A DNA stretch of 24,830 nucleotides from assembly GCA_009922405.1 (NCBI GenBank), contig RFVZ01000003.1, positions 1-24,830 of the forward strand, given 5' to 3'. Made by a program: the position numbers and the translations under genes. Origin of the DNA: Betaproteobacteria bacterium (GTDB lineage: Bacteria > Pseudomonadota > Gammaproteobacteria > Burkholderiales > Burkholderiaceae_E). Under the pieces are notes generated by a model. The model saw only the letters and a list, made by a program, of their open reading frames with translations. It ran no database searches and had not been told where the DNA came from. Shown here piece after piece: positions 14,789 to 22,321 of this stretch. Within the stretch, counting starts at the first letter, position 1. Each line of letters starts with the position of its first letter.

Positions 14789-16816
14789 CTAGCGCAAAAT
14801 TCCCAACAAATTTGAATAACTATCAGTCCAAGGCTTGAAATTGGCTTTAACCGGCAACCGCTCCCAGTCGGAAACCGATGGCGACCCAGCAGATGTCGTG
14901 GGTTGCAGTACCGTCCACTCCGAGCGCCGGCACAACGGGAACTGCGCATTGGGAATCCACGTATACGCAAGTGCGCTCCGATCAAACGCCTGTGCCGCCG
15001 CGGCCATGACTGGACGCAAATCGAGATACGTATTGGTGGTGTGAAACGCCAAAATGCCGCCTGGCTTTAGATGGCGCAGATAGATTTCGATCGCCTCAAG
15101 GGTGACTAGGTGGGTAGGGATCGAGTCGCCCGAAAAAGCATCGAGTACGAGCAGATCAAACTGTTGCGATGACTCACGCTCCAACATCAAACGCCCGTCG
15201 CCCAGCACCGGCACAATCTCAGCCTGACTTCGTTTCAGATAGTTGAACTCGGCCCGCGCCAGATCGAGTACCTGCTCATTGATCTCATAAATGCGCATGA
15301 CATCTCCCGCGCGCCCGTAGGCCGCAAGAGTCCCGGCGCCCAGGCCGATCACACCAATTTTGCGCGCGGGCTCGGTCGGCAATGACCGAATGACCCGTTC
15401 AATGCCTGATCCAACACAATAGTACGAGGTGGGCTGGTTCTGAAATGTTGGTGCTAGGGCCTCCTCACCGTGAATGATTCGGCCATGAAACATCGCCCGA
15501 ACCGGCCCGAGCACCTGATCCTCGCGGTCTTCGATGCGGAGTTGACCGTAAAAATTCCGAACAACGACCCGATAGCCCTCGACATAACCCGTCGAAATCG
15601 TGCCCAGGCGCACACCGTAGACGACCAACGCAACCACCAGCAGCGTTCGCGTAGGTAGCCGGTATTCTCGCCAGAGCAAGATCACCACCAGGGCCGCCAT
15701 CAGAAAGAGACCAATCGGAAGCTCGAAATACGCGTTGAATACAGCAGGCGCAACAAGACCGACCAGCAGGCCGCCAAGCGCCCCCCCCAGGGAGATCATG
15801 AGATAAAAAAGAGTGAGGTGCTGGACTGGCGGTTTGCGCCGGACTAATTCACCGTGGCAAACCATGCAAAAAATAAACAGACTGATACTTAGAAGCGCTA
15901 CGAGTATGGGCGCGCTCATTCCGACCATATCCACGACGCGATCGAGCCAGATCAAGGCGAACGGCAACGAGATCAGGTACATCGGGCGCAGATAGAACTG
16001 CGGCGCATCGAAGCAAAGGATGAAACTGAGCAGATAGATGCCGAGCGGCAAGACCCAAAGAAAGGGCACCGGGGCAACGTCCTGGGTCATGTGCCGGGTC
16101 AGCGCCAGCAAAAGGATGGAAGCCGTCGCGGCGAGCCCCAGCCACAACAGACAATCGCCCCAACTCGGCGCATTGGCCGAAGTTGGCGCAGCCTGGGGAA
16201 GCTGTGGGTCAAGCGTTCCTGGAATCTTTTTCCAGGTGAATGCAACCACGCCGAGGCACGCCAACACGAACCCTGCGTATCCCAGCGACCAGAATCCCGC
16301 CTGCAACTGCACCGCCCAACGCGGCTCGACGAGCACCGGATAAGTGAGCAAAGCCAGCATGGAGGCCAAATTCGACAAGGCGTACAGGCGATAGGGTTGC
16401 GCCTGCACTCCCCCGGCGTCCGCCGCTCGCGCCAACCAGGCTTGCATCAATGGCCCGGTGGTTGAAAGTAAGAGATAGGGCGCACCCACTGCCGTCGCCA
16501 GGACTGCGAGAACATTGAGCGACGGATGCGCGAGGGCCGTTCCCTTCCAGTCGGGATTTGCTGCGACCGGGAGCGCAATCAAACTGATCAGGAGCAAGCC
16601 CGCGTGGGTCTGCAGTTGCCGCCGCAGGCTTAACGTTGAATGCAGAAAATGGACGTAGGCGTAGCCGAGCAGAAGTTCAACCTGAAAGAACACCATGCAA
16701 ACGCTCCAGACCGACGAGGATCCTCCAAACCAGGGCAGGATCATCTTGGCCACGATCGGCTGGACCTGAAAAAGCAGGAAGGCCGAAAGAAAAACGGTGA
16801 TTGCAAAAAGGGGCAT
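14789..16816 (-). CDS. Membrane protein fused to a spermidine-synthase-like methyltransferase-fold domain
   Basis: A 675-residue protein. The first ~400 residues form many hydrophobic helices, starting MPLFAITVFLSAFLLFQVQP and WFGGSSSVWSVCMVFFQ, the usual start of 'fused MFS/spermidine synthase' proteins. The C-terminal part has a Rossmann fold: GLGAGTLAAYG (about 491), acidic residue in IYEINEQVLDLA, then LLVLDAFSGDSIPTH (about 555), GGILAFHTTN, and the family ending WTDSYSNLLGILR. True spermidine synthases carry different Asp-rich catalytic motifs, so polyamine synthesis is not proven. The frame is open far upstream to 17650, opposite the FAH gene; ATG 16816 is preferred because homology begins there. 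It diverges from the FAH gene with 78 bases between starts. No speD or other polyamine gene is nearby. Confidence 0.82.
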   Translation of the reverse strand: MPLFAITVFLSAFLLFQVQPIVAKMILPWFGGSSSVWSVCMVFFQVELLLGYAYVHFLHSTLSLRRQLQTHAGLLLISLIALPVAANPDWKGTALAHPSLNVLAVLATAVGAPYLLLSTTGPLMQAWLARAADAGGVQAQPYRLYALSNLASMLALLTYPVLVEPRWAVQLQAGFWSLGYAGFVLACLGVVAFTWKKIPGTLDPQLPQAAPTSANAPSWGDCLLWLGLAATASILLLALTRHMTQDVAPVPFLWVLPLGIYLLSFILCFDAPQFYLRPMYLISLPFALIWLDRVVDMVGMSAPILVALLSISLFIFCMVCHGELVRRKPPVQHLTLFYLMISLGGALGGLLVGLVAPAVFNAYFELPIGLFLMAALVVILLWREYRLPTRTLLVVALVVYGVRLGTISTGYVEGYRVVVRNFYGQLRIEDREDQVLGPVRAMFHGRIIHGEEALAPTFQNQPTSYYCVGSGIERVIRSLPTEPARKIGVIGLGAGTLAAYGRAGDVMRIYEINEQVLDLARAEFNYLKRSQAEIVPVLGDGRLMLERESSQQFDLLVLDAFSGDSIPTHLVTLEAIEIYLRHLKPGGILAFHTTNTYLDLRPVMAAAAQAFDRSALAYTWIPNAQFPLCRRSEWTVLQPTTSAGSPSVSDWERLPVKANFKPWTDSYSNLLGILR

Positions 16817-16894
16817 GAAATGGGTATCCAGAATCTGTCCAGCGCGCACGGGCGCTACAGTACCGGCATTTACAAACCATCCAAACCCTTCACC

Positions 16895-17869
16895 ATGCGT
16901 CTGATTACTTTTCTGAACCGCCAAACCAACCAAATCGAAATTGGTTGCCGAATCCCCAGTTCGACCGGTGGGGGTGTACTCCGCTTCGAGGAGGCTGCGG
17001 GACGAACCGGGGAATCTCAATTCCCGCGCACCATGAAAGCCTTCTTCCGTGCTGGCGAGCCCGCCCTGACAACCGCGCGCCGGTGGGTCGACGAGGCCAC
17101 CGAATCCAGCCTCCTCCCGATTGAGAAAATTCAATTCCTGCCGCCCATGATGGACGCGGACAAGTTCCTCTGTGTCGGTAAAAACTACCGCAAGCACCTT
17201 GAGGAACTCACTCGAACCCAGTTGATTAAAGAGATCCCCGAGGAGCCCACTGGATTTATCAAGCTCAACAGTTGTCTCGTTGGGCATGAAGCCACGATCT
17301 CCCGCCCCGCCGGTATTACTCGCCTCGATTACGAACCCGAACTGGTTTTCGTCATCGGCAAGCGGGCCCTCGGTGTCACCAAAGCCGAAGCGTTTGACTA
17401 CGTCGCTGGAGTCACCGTCCTGAATGACCTGACGTGCCGCGATCTGCAACAACGAGAAGTCGCCTCCGGTTCGAGGTTCTGGACCGCCAAGAACATTCCC
17501 GGGTTTGGTCCACTCGGACCCGAAATCATCACGATCGACGAGATCGCAAACCCCTATGACCTGTGGCTGACCTGCCAGGTCAATGGTGAAGAACGGATGC
17601 GGGTGAACACCGAGGAGCAAATCTGGAAGCTCCCGGACATCCTTGAACATTTCTCCAGGTTTATTCCGATCGAACCCGGCGACATGTTTTCAACCGGAGC
17701 CCCAGGAGGCGTCGCCGTCGGGAAAGACAATGCGGCCGAGCTCTTTCTAAAGCCGGGTGATGTTGTGGAATGCAGCATCGAAGGAGTCATGACTCTTCGG
17801 AATCGAATCAGTGATCCAATCGGTCCCGGTTCAGTGGCCCTTGATCCAGCTATTCCGGCGCGGGGTTAA
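16895..17869 (+). CDS. Fumarylacetoacetate hydrolase family enzyme
   Basis: A 324-residue FAH-fold enzyme, probably hydrolysing or decarboxylating an acylpyruvate-type compound. Start ATG 16895 gives MRLITFLNRQTNQIEIG, typical of the family; the longer frame to 16640 lies opposite the divergent membrane-protein gene. The lid motif CVGKNYRKHLEE supplies His101 and Glu104. Metal ligands are Glu147 and Glu149 (YEPELVFVIGK) and Asp178 (VLNDLTCRD). The substrate loop continues RFWTAKNIPGFGPLGP with Lys199, and GDMFSTGAPGGV closes the site. The exact substrate is unclear: close families include ureidoglycolate lyase, 2-hydroxyhepta-diene-dioate isomerase and fumarylpyruvate hydrolase. The Bug gene begins one base after the stop, so the two should share a substrate pathway. 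Confidence 0.88.
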   Translation: MRLITFLNRQTNQIEIGCRIPSSTGGGVLRFEEAAGRTGESQFPRTMKAFFRAGEPALTTARRWVDEATESSLLPIEKIQFLPPMMDADKFLCVGKNYRKHLEELTRTQLIKEIPEEPTGFIKLNSCLVGHEATISRPAGITRLDYEPELVFVIGKRALGVTKAEAFDYVAGVTVLNDLTCRDLQQREVASGSRFWTAKNIPGFGPLGPEIITIDEIANPYDLWLTCQVNGEERMRVNTEEQIWKLPDILEHFSRFIPIEPGDMFSTGAPGGVAVGKDNAAELFLKPGDVVECSIEGVMTLRNRISDPIGPGSVALDPAIPARG

Positions 17870-17870
17870 G

Positions 17871-18890
17871 GTGCAACCAAAATCCACGCATCAGTTGGAA
17901 TCCAACCGGACCGATCGCCGTCGTGCACTCAGCACAATAGGGCTCACGGCGCTCTCAGCTCTCGCCGGCTTCGGGGTGCAATCCGACCCCGCCTGGGCGC
18001 AAGACGCCGCGCGCAACTTTCCAGTCAAGCCCGTTCGCGTCATCGTCCCGTTCCCACCGGGCGGTGGCGCCGACACCTTGATCCGGCAACTCGCGCCGAT
18101 CTTGACCGAGATCTGGGCACAGCCCCTGATCATCGAAAACAAGCCCGGGGCCGCCGGGCAAATTGGTGGCGACCTGGTTATCAAATCACCCCCCGACGGT
18201 TACACCCTGATGATGGGATCGACCGCGGTTCTGAACGAGCGCAACCTCGCCCAGTTCACTCCGATTGCACTTGTGTCCGCCTCGCCCTATGTGGTGACCG
18301 TGCACCCCAGCATCCCCGCCCGAACCATCGCCGAACTCCTGACCTACGCCAGGTCTCACCCGGGCGACCTGCGGTTTGGGTCCTCGGGCGCGGGCTCTGC
18401 CTCGCACCTTAGCGGAGAGCTCTTCAAGGCGCTTTCTCATCTGGACCTGCAGCATATCCCCTATAAAGGCACCGGTCAGGCGCTAACGGATCTTCTGGCC
18501 GGGCATATCAATCTGATGTTTGCGCCCGCCCAGACTGTGATGCCGAATGTGCAAGGCAGCAAGCTGCGGGCACTAGCCGTCACTAGTGCCCGGAGGTCGG
18601 TTGCCCTACCCGAATTGCCAACCGTCGCTGAGTCCGGCTTGGCGGGCTACGAGTCGATCGGCTGGTTCGGAGTGCTGGGTCCAGCCCGGATGCCACCGGC
18701 ATTGGCCCAGCAAATAAACGCCGCATTCAACAAGGCTTTGCAACATCCTAAAGTTCGCAAAGACATGCTGGACCGTGGCAGTGACCCTGCACCCGCCGGT
18801 TCTGAAGAAGACTTTGCCCGCTTCCTGCAGTCTGATCTCGCGAAATGGGAAAAACTCATACGCGAAAAGGGCATCAATGTGAGCGGATGA
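17871..18890 (+). CDS. Bug/TctC-family periplasmic substrate-binding protein
   Basis: A tripartite tricarboxylate transporter-type binding receptor, 339 residues from GTG 17871, one base after the FAH stop. The start is chosen because it leaves a signal peptide with twin arginines (DRRRALSTIGL), a hydrophobic core and an AWAQ cleavage region near residue 43; Tat export is plausible. The mature part opens FPVKPVRVIVPFPPGGGADT, the signature of the family, and continues IIENKPGAAGQIGG, SPPDGYTLMMGS, FGSSGAGSASHLSGELF and IPYKGTGQALTDLLAGHINLMF, all typical Bug loops for carboxylate binding. No TctA/TctB membrane genes are nearby, as with most Bug orphans in Burkholderiales. The ligand is probably an organic acid related to the FAH substrate; this is inference. 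Confidence 0.9.
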   Translation: MQPKSTHQLESNRTDRRRALSTIGLTALSALAGFGVQSDPAWAQDAARNFPVKPVRVIVPFPPGGGADTLIRQLAPILTEIWAQPLIIENKPGAAGQIGGDLVIKSPPDGYTLMMGSTAVLNERNLAQFTPIALVSASPYVVTVHPSIPARTIAELLTYARSHPGDLRFGSSGAGSASHLSGELFKALSHLDLQHIPYKGTGQALTDLLAGHINLMFAPAQTVMPNVQGSKLRALAVTSARRSVALPELPTVAESGLAGYESIGWFGVLGPARMPPALAQQINAAFNKALQHPKVRKDMLDRGSDPAPAGSEEDFARFLQSDLAKWEKLIREKGINVSG

Positions 18891-18942
18891 TCGATCGCGG
18901 CGAACTGAACGGTCCTATAGAATGGAACTATTCGTGGCTCGA

Positions 18943-18989
18943 GCGCCCCCGATGTTGCCGCGGAGTGACGTCGTTCATGCATCGGGCGC
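18943..18989. repeat. Inverted repeat between the Bug gene and the winged-helix gene
   Basis: CCCGATG (18948-18954) and CATCGGG (18980-18986) form a 7-bp stem with a 25-base loop; three more pairs (GCG/CGC) follow past a two-base bulge. No T-run follows, so it is a poor intrinsic terminator. It lies 65-110 bases before the regulator gene and might be an operator or leader hairpin. Confidence 0.4.
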
Positions 18990-19053
18990 CAAAACCCATT
19001 CAAAATAGCCTTACAATTCCACATCTACTTTGATTACAACCAAGGCGAGCAAA

Positions 19054-19416
19054 TTGGCCTCAAATACCGAACTGAAAGATTTTCTGTTCCGCGTCAAAAA
19101 TGTCATCGCGACTGTCGAAGAGTCGACGGGATTTGACACACTTGATCCAACCTCCAAGAACATTCTGGAATACGTCGCTCGAGCCGAACTCGAGGAGCGG
19201 GAGATTTTCGTGGCCGACGTCATTCGCCACCGCGACCTCGGCAGCGTGGCAAATCTGCACGGCCGCCTGTCTGCGCTCGTCCAAATGGGATGGCTGACGC
19301 TCTTGCCAGAACCCACCGACGGCCGTCGCAAGCGTGTGATCCTGGCCCAGCCCGCCCGCTCGGCCTACAACAAGATGTCGACCAAGCTCGAGAACGCGCT
19401 CAAGCCGCGCGACTAA
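19054..19416 (+). CDS. Small winged-helix (MarR-like) transcriptional regulator
   Basis: A protein of about 120 residues. It contains STGFDTLDPTSKNILEYVARAE, then a helix-turn-helix region VADVIRHRDLGSVANLHGRLSALVQMGWL and a wing LLPEPTDGRRKRVILAQPARSAY, an arrangement typical of MarR-like winged helices. The frame has no ATG near its start. TTG 19054 follows AAGGCGAG at good spacing and is my choice; TTG 19030 (eight codons earlier) is the alternative but has no Shine-Dalgarno. Codon use matches the neighbours. Its target is unknown; it sits after the FAH-Bug pair with a 160-base gap holding an inverted repeat, so autoregulation or control of that pair is possible but unproven. Too short to include the usual MarR dimer helices in full. 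Confidence 0.7.
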   Translation: MASNTELKDFLFRVKNVIATVEESTGFDTLDPTSKNILEYVARAELEEREIFVADVIRHRDLGSVANLHGRLSALVQMGWLTLLPEPTDGRRKRVILAQPARSAYNKMSTKLENALKPRD

Positions 19417-19490
19417 GCTAAGCGCCCGAGGGCCACCGAATCCTGTGCATGCCCATTGCCGCTCTAACGTGCAGCGGGCCGATGTGAATC

Positions 19491-19564
19491 TGGAGCGGGT
19501 GATGGGAATCGAACCCACGCTTGAGGCTTGGGAAGCCGCCGTTCTACCATTGAACTACACCCGC
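19491..19564 (-). tRNA. tRNA-Gly (anticodon CCC)
   Basis: A 74-base cloverleaf with encoded CCA: acceptor GCGGGTG/CACCCGC, D-stem GTTC/GAAC, anticodon loop TTCCCAA (anticodon CCC at 19530-19532, reading GGG codons), four-base variable loop, T-stem GTGGG/CCCAT with loop TTCGATT, discriminator T. The anticodon stem GCGGC/GCCTC has one C-U mismatch at positions 28-42. The 5' end is seven bases from the trmB start codon on the other strand, so its promoter must lie inside trmB; a -10-like TAGGAT (minus strand, 19576-19581) is 11 bases before the tRNA. Confidence 0.95.
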
Positions 19565-19571
19565 GAGCGCG

Positions 19572-20318
19572 ATGGATCCTAGCACGAGCCCCGGGGGTTC
19601 GTTTCAGCACCCGGCTGTCAGTCCAGTCGGTGGGCCTTCCTCGCACATCCGCAGTTTTGTTCACCGCCGCGGACACCTCACGCCGAGCCAGCGCGAAGCG
19701 TGGCAGACGGGGATGCCGAGATGGGGATTGCCATGGCAGCCCCAACCACTCGATCTCGAGAGGGTCTTCGGCCGCGAGGCCCCGCGGGTTCTTGAGATCG
19801 GTTTTGGCATGGGCGAAACGACCGCCCAGATCGCAGCCGCCTCCCCCGAAACTGACTTCATTGGCGTTGAGGTCTACACCGCCGGCTGCGGGGCCTTGCT
19901 GCGTCGTATCGCAGATCAACAGTTGACCAATCTCAGAATCATTCAGCATGACGCCATGGAAGTGATTCGCGAAATGATCCAAGAAGCTACGCTGGATCGG
20001 ATTCAAGTTTTTTTCCCCGACCCCTGGCCCAAAGCACGACATCACAAGCGTCGTCTGATCCGCCCTGACTTCGTCGAAGAACTCGCCAACCGATTAAAGC
20101 CAGCGGGCATCCTGCATTGCGCAACGGACTGGGCGCCTTATGCCGACGTCATGCGCGAGGTCCTGTCCGCCAACCCGACGCTGCAAACCCAGTCGACGAC
20201 GCCCGACGGTTTTGCTCCCCGTCCCACCTATCGCCCGCTCACCCGATTTGAGTCGCGCGGCCTTCGTCTCGGCCATGAGGTCTTTGATCTAGTCTATGAA
20301 CGCAGGAAAGGCCTCTGA
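19572..20318 (+). CDS. trmB: tRNA (guanine-N7-)-methyltransferase
   Basis: Methylates N7 of G46 in the variable loop of tRNAs using SAM. 248 residues. A 40-residue N-terminal extension rich in Ser/Pro leads to IRSFVHRRGHLTPSQREAW, typical of the family. The SAM site EIGFGMGETT begins at 75; FPDPWPKARHHKRRL (148-161) is the TrmB signature; RPLTRFESRGLRLGHEVFDL near the C-terminus carries the conserved TxFExR motif. ATG 19572 is the first ATG after the divergent tRNA-Gly gene; the upstream promoter would have to overlap the tRNA gene. It converges on uppP with 13 bases between stops. Confidence 0.95.
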   Translation: MDPSTSPGGSFQHPAVSPVGGPSSHIRSFVHRRGHLTPSQREAWQTGMPRWGLPWQPQPLDLERVFGREAPRVLEIGFGMGETTAQIAAASPETDFIGVEVYTAGCGALLRRIADQQLTNLRIIQHDAMEVIREMIQEATLDRIQVFFPDPWPKARHHKRRLIRPDFVEELANRLKPAGILHCATDWAPYADVMREVLSANPTLQTQSTTPDGFAPRPTYRPLTRFESRGLRLGHEVFDLVYERRKGL

Positions 20319-20331
20319 ACTCGGGTCCCGC

Positions 20332-21201
20332 TCAAAGCGTCCAGCCGATTAATCCGCTCCAGGCCGTCGCCAGGACCAACCCGCCAAAGCCAATCCGGTA
20401 CCACGCAAAGACCGTAAAAGTGTGGGAGGCCACAAAGCGGATCAGCCAATGCACGCAAGCCAACGCGGACAGGAACGAAAACCCCAGCCCAACGGCAAAC
20501 AGCGGCAGATCTGCGAGCGATAGCAATGCACGGGCTTTCCAGAGATCGTAGGCGCCTGCTGCCATAAGGGTCGGCATCGCAAGAAAGAACGAAAACTCGG
20601 TCGCAGCCTGCCGCGACAGCCCGAACAACATCCCGCCGATGATCGTTGCACCCGAGCGGCTAGTCCCCGGAATCAGTGCAAACGCCTGCGCGAACCCGAG
20701 CTTAATGGCATCTCGCCAATCCATGGCGTCCATCGACAGAACCCGAGGCCCACCCTGCCCAACCGCAACCTGCGAAGCCTGCCGGCGCTCCACCCAAAGA
20801 ATGACCAGCCCCCCGACAATAAACGCGAGCGCTACCGGAACGGGCGCAAACAGCGATCGCTTGATCGCAGAACCAAAAGCCAAGCCGAGGACCGCCGCAG
20901 GCATAAAAGCCAATGCAACATGGAGGATAAACTGCCGCGATGACTGACCCGCGAAGTCCGAGCGTCCAAGGCCCTTCAGCACGCTGGTCACGCGCGCCCG
21001 AAAGTACCAGAGCACCGCCAACATGGCGCCCGACTGAATGGCGATTTCGAACACTTTCGCCCGCTCATCCACAAAACCCAGCAAGTGGCCCACGAGGATC
21101 AGGTGACCCGTACTGGAAACCGGTAGAAATTCGGTCAATCCTTCAACAATTCCCATCAGGGCGGCTTTGACAAGAAGCGGCAATGCGATCAGAACGTCCA
21201 T
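20332..21201 (-). CDS. uppP: Undecaprenyl-diphosphatase
   Basis: Integral membrane phosphatase (BacA/UppP) that recycles undecaprenyl diphosphate to the monophosphate lipid carrier for cell-wall synthesis; overexpression gives bacitracin resistance in other bacteria. 289 residues with about eight hydrophobic segments. Both hallmark motifs are present: VEGLTEFLPVSSTGHLIL near residue 20-37 (with the (E/Q)-rich site and SSTGH) and IPGTSRSGATIIGGML, the PGxSRSxAT motif. It starts ten bases after the stop of the upstream MBL-fold gene on the same strand, suggesting one transcript; the Shine-Dalgarno is weak. It ends 13 bases from the convergent trmB. Confidence 0.96.
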   Translation of the reverse strand: MDVLIALPLLVKAALMGIVEGLTEFLPVSSTGHLILVGHLLGFVDERAKVFEIAIQSGAMLAVLWYFRARVTSVLKGLGRSDFAGQSSRQFILHVALAFMPAAVLGLAFGSAIKRSLFAPVPVALAFIVGGLVILWVERRQASQVAVGQGGPRVLSMDAMDWRDAIKLGFAQAFALIPGTSRSGATIIGGMLFGLSRQAATEFSFFLAMPTLMAAGAYDLWKARALLSLADLPLFAVGLGFSFLSALACVHWLIRFVASHTFTVFAWYRIGFGGLVLATAWSGLIGWTL

Positions 21202-21211
21202 GTGGCGTCAC

Positions 21212-22162
21212 TCATTTCACAAAAAAGGTTTGTTCGTCGCGCCTCTCGACAAGGTCATGCAGGATAAGTTCATCCAGGTGCTGGGTAATCGTGCGGCGCT
21301 CAGCCCCGTCGAGCCAAACCGCGTTGGCATGCGGGGGATACAGGATCCGCGCCTGCACCAGTGCCTCGATCGTGTGCAGACCCGACCTCAACAATTCGAG
21401 TACGCGCTCCGAACGCTGATCGATTTTGCTAATAAAAGCCGCCAGGGCCGCTTCAAAGGTCGCACGATCTTGAATGACCCCCCGATGGTGCGAGGTCACC
21501 CAGATTGAGGCGGGTAGTTCACGCACCCGAGCGAGCGTCTTGCGGAAATCAATAAGGCTCGAAGTGGCGTCACCGTAATACGGACCGAAACCGGTGAGAT
21601 CAATATCGCCCAAAAATGCGAGACCGATCGGTTCGACCCAAAGCACGCAGTGCCCCCGGGTGTGCCCAGGCATGTGCACCGCCTGAACCTTGACGCCACC
21701 CAGATCCCAACTGGCCCCGTCCTGATAACCCTGCGCATGAGCGCAGGGCTGCCAGTCAAAATCGCGCTCGATCTGTGGCCGCAACTGCGCCAACACATCT
21801 GCTTCGTAGCCATAGTGCTCGGCCAAGCCCTCCCAACTTCGCGCGGCTTCGAGGTCGCCCTGATGGACAAAAATTCCAGCGTTCTTAAGCCTGGGTAGCC
21901 CGACCACATGGTCCTCATGGACGTGACCCAAAATCGCCAGATCCACCGTTTCGAACCACGCGCCCAGGCCTGCGGAAAATTGGCGAGTGATGCGCGGCGT
22001 ATCAAAGGCCGCCCGCGCATCGCGCCCCTCCAGCAGGATCTGATTACCATCCGGATACTTGCCGGACCGATCCCCCAAAATCACCGTCACAGGACCAAAA
22101 TGGGCGCTCGCCAACGCGGGTTCGTTCGCGGCGGCTAGATCCTGAACTCGACCCAAAGCCAT
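21212..22162 (-). CDS. Metallo-beta-lactamase-fold hydrolase
   Basis: A 316-residue MBL-superfamily enzyme of the glyoxalase II/LACTB2 kind. The frame is open to 22216; ATG 22162 is preferred since AGGAGA lies seven bases upstream. The dinuclear metal motif HVHEDH is at 80-85 (His80, His82, Asp84, His85); further ligands are in MPGHTRGHCVLW and FLGDIDLTGFGPYYGD. After about residue 230 comes a C-terminal winged-helix-like region (VLELLRSGLHTIEALVQARILYPP, ITQHLDELILHDLVERR), as in LACTB2-type proteins. Substrate unknown (thioester, phosphodiester or RNA are possible for the fold). It is probably co-transcribed with uppP. Confidence 0.85.
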   Translation of the reverse strand: MALGRVQDLAAANEPALASAHFGPVTVILGDRSGKYPDGNQILLEGRDARAAFDTPRITRQFSAGLGAWFETVDLAILGHVHEDHVVGLPRLKNAGIFVHQGDLEAARSWEGLAEHYGYEADVLAQLRPQIERDFDWQPCAHAQGYQDGASWDLGGVKVQAVHMPGHTRGHCVLWVEPIGLAFLGDIDLTGFGPYYGDATSSLIDFRKTLARVRELPASIWVTSHHRGVIQDRATFEAALAAFISKIDQRSERVLELLRSGLHTIEALVQARILYPPHANAVWLDGAERRTITQHLDELILHDLVERRDEQTFFVK

Positions 22163-22245
22163 CCTAATTCTCCTGCGCGAACACTGTCTGGATTCGCGGC
22201 AACGTGGTTTCAGCATCAGCGGGGCTGAGTATAGTCAGGTGCGCC

Positions 22246-22281
22246 GATCAATAGACCGATCATTAGCCTGATCGATACCCC
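22246..22281. repeat. Three 12-bp tandem degenerate repeats before the pcm-like gene
   Basis: Units GATCAATAGACC, GATCATTAGCCT and GATCGATACCCC follow each other with exact 12-base period, slightly more than one helical turn. They lie in the 159-base divergent space between the MBL gene and the pcm-like gene and cover the place where a -35 would be for the -10-like TAGAAT at 22293-22298. They share the word ATAGACC with the repeats at 23385-23440. Confidence 0.6.
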
Positions 22282-22292
22282 CTCGCGGCAGG

Positions 22293-22298
22293 TAGAAT
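22293..22298 (+). promoter_or_regulatory. Possible -10 element of the pcm-like gene
   Basis: TAGAAT matches five of six bases of the sigma-70 -10 consensus, 23 bases before the start codon. No good -35 is seen at 17 bases; the 12-bp repeats occupy that place, which would fit activator- or repressor-dependent control. Confidence 0.3.
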
Positions 22299-22321
22299 CC
22301 ACCTAGCTTTTGGGAGCCAAG

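Noticed and set aside
16817..17650. 278-codon upstream extension of the spermidine-synthase-like frame on the minus strand
   Set aside because: It lies wholly opposite the well-supported FAH gene and shows no family similarity; homology begins at ATG 16816. It is a by-product of GC-rich codon use.
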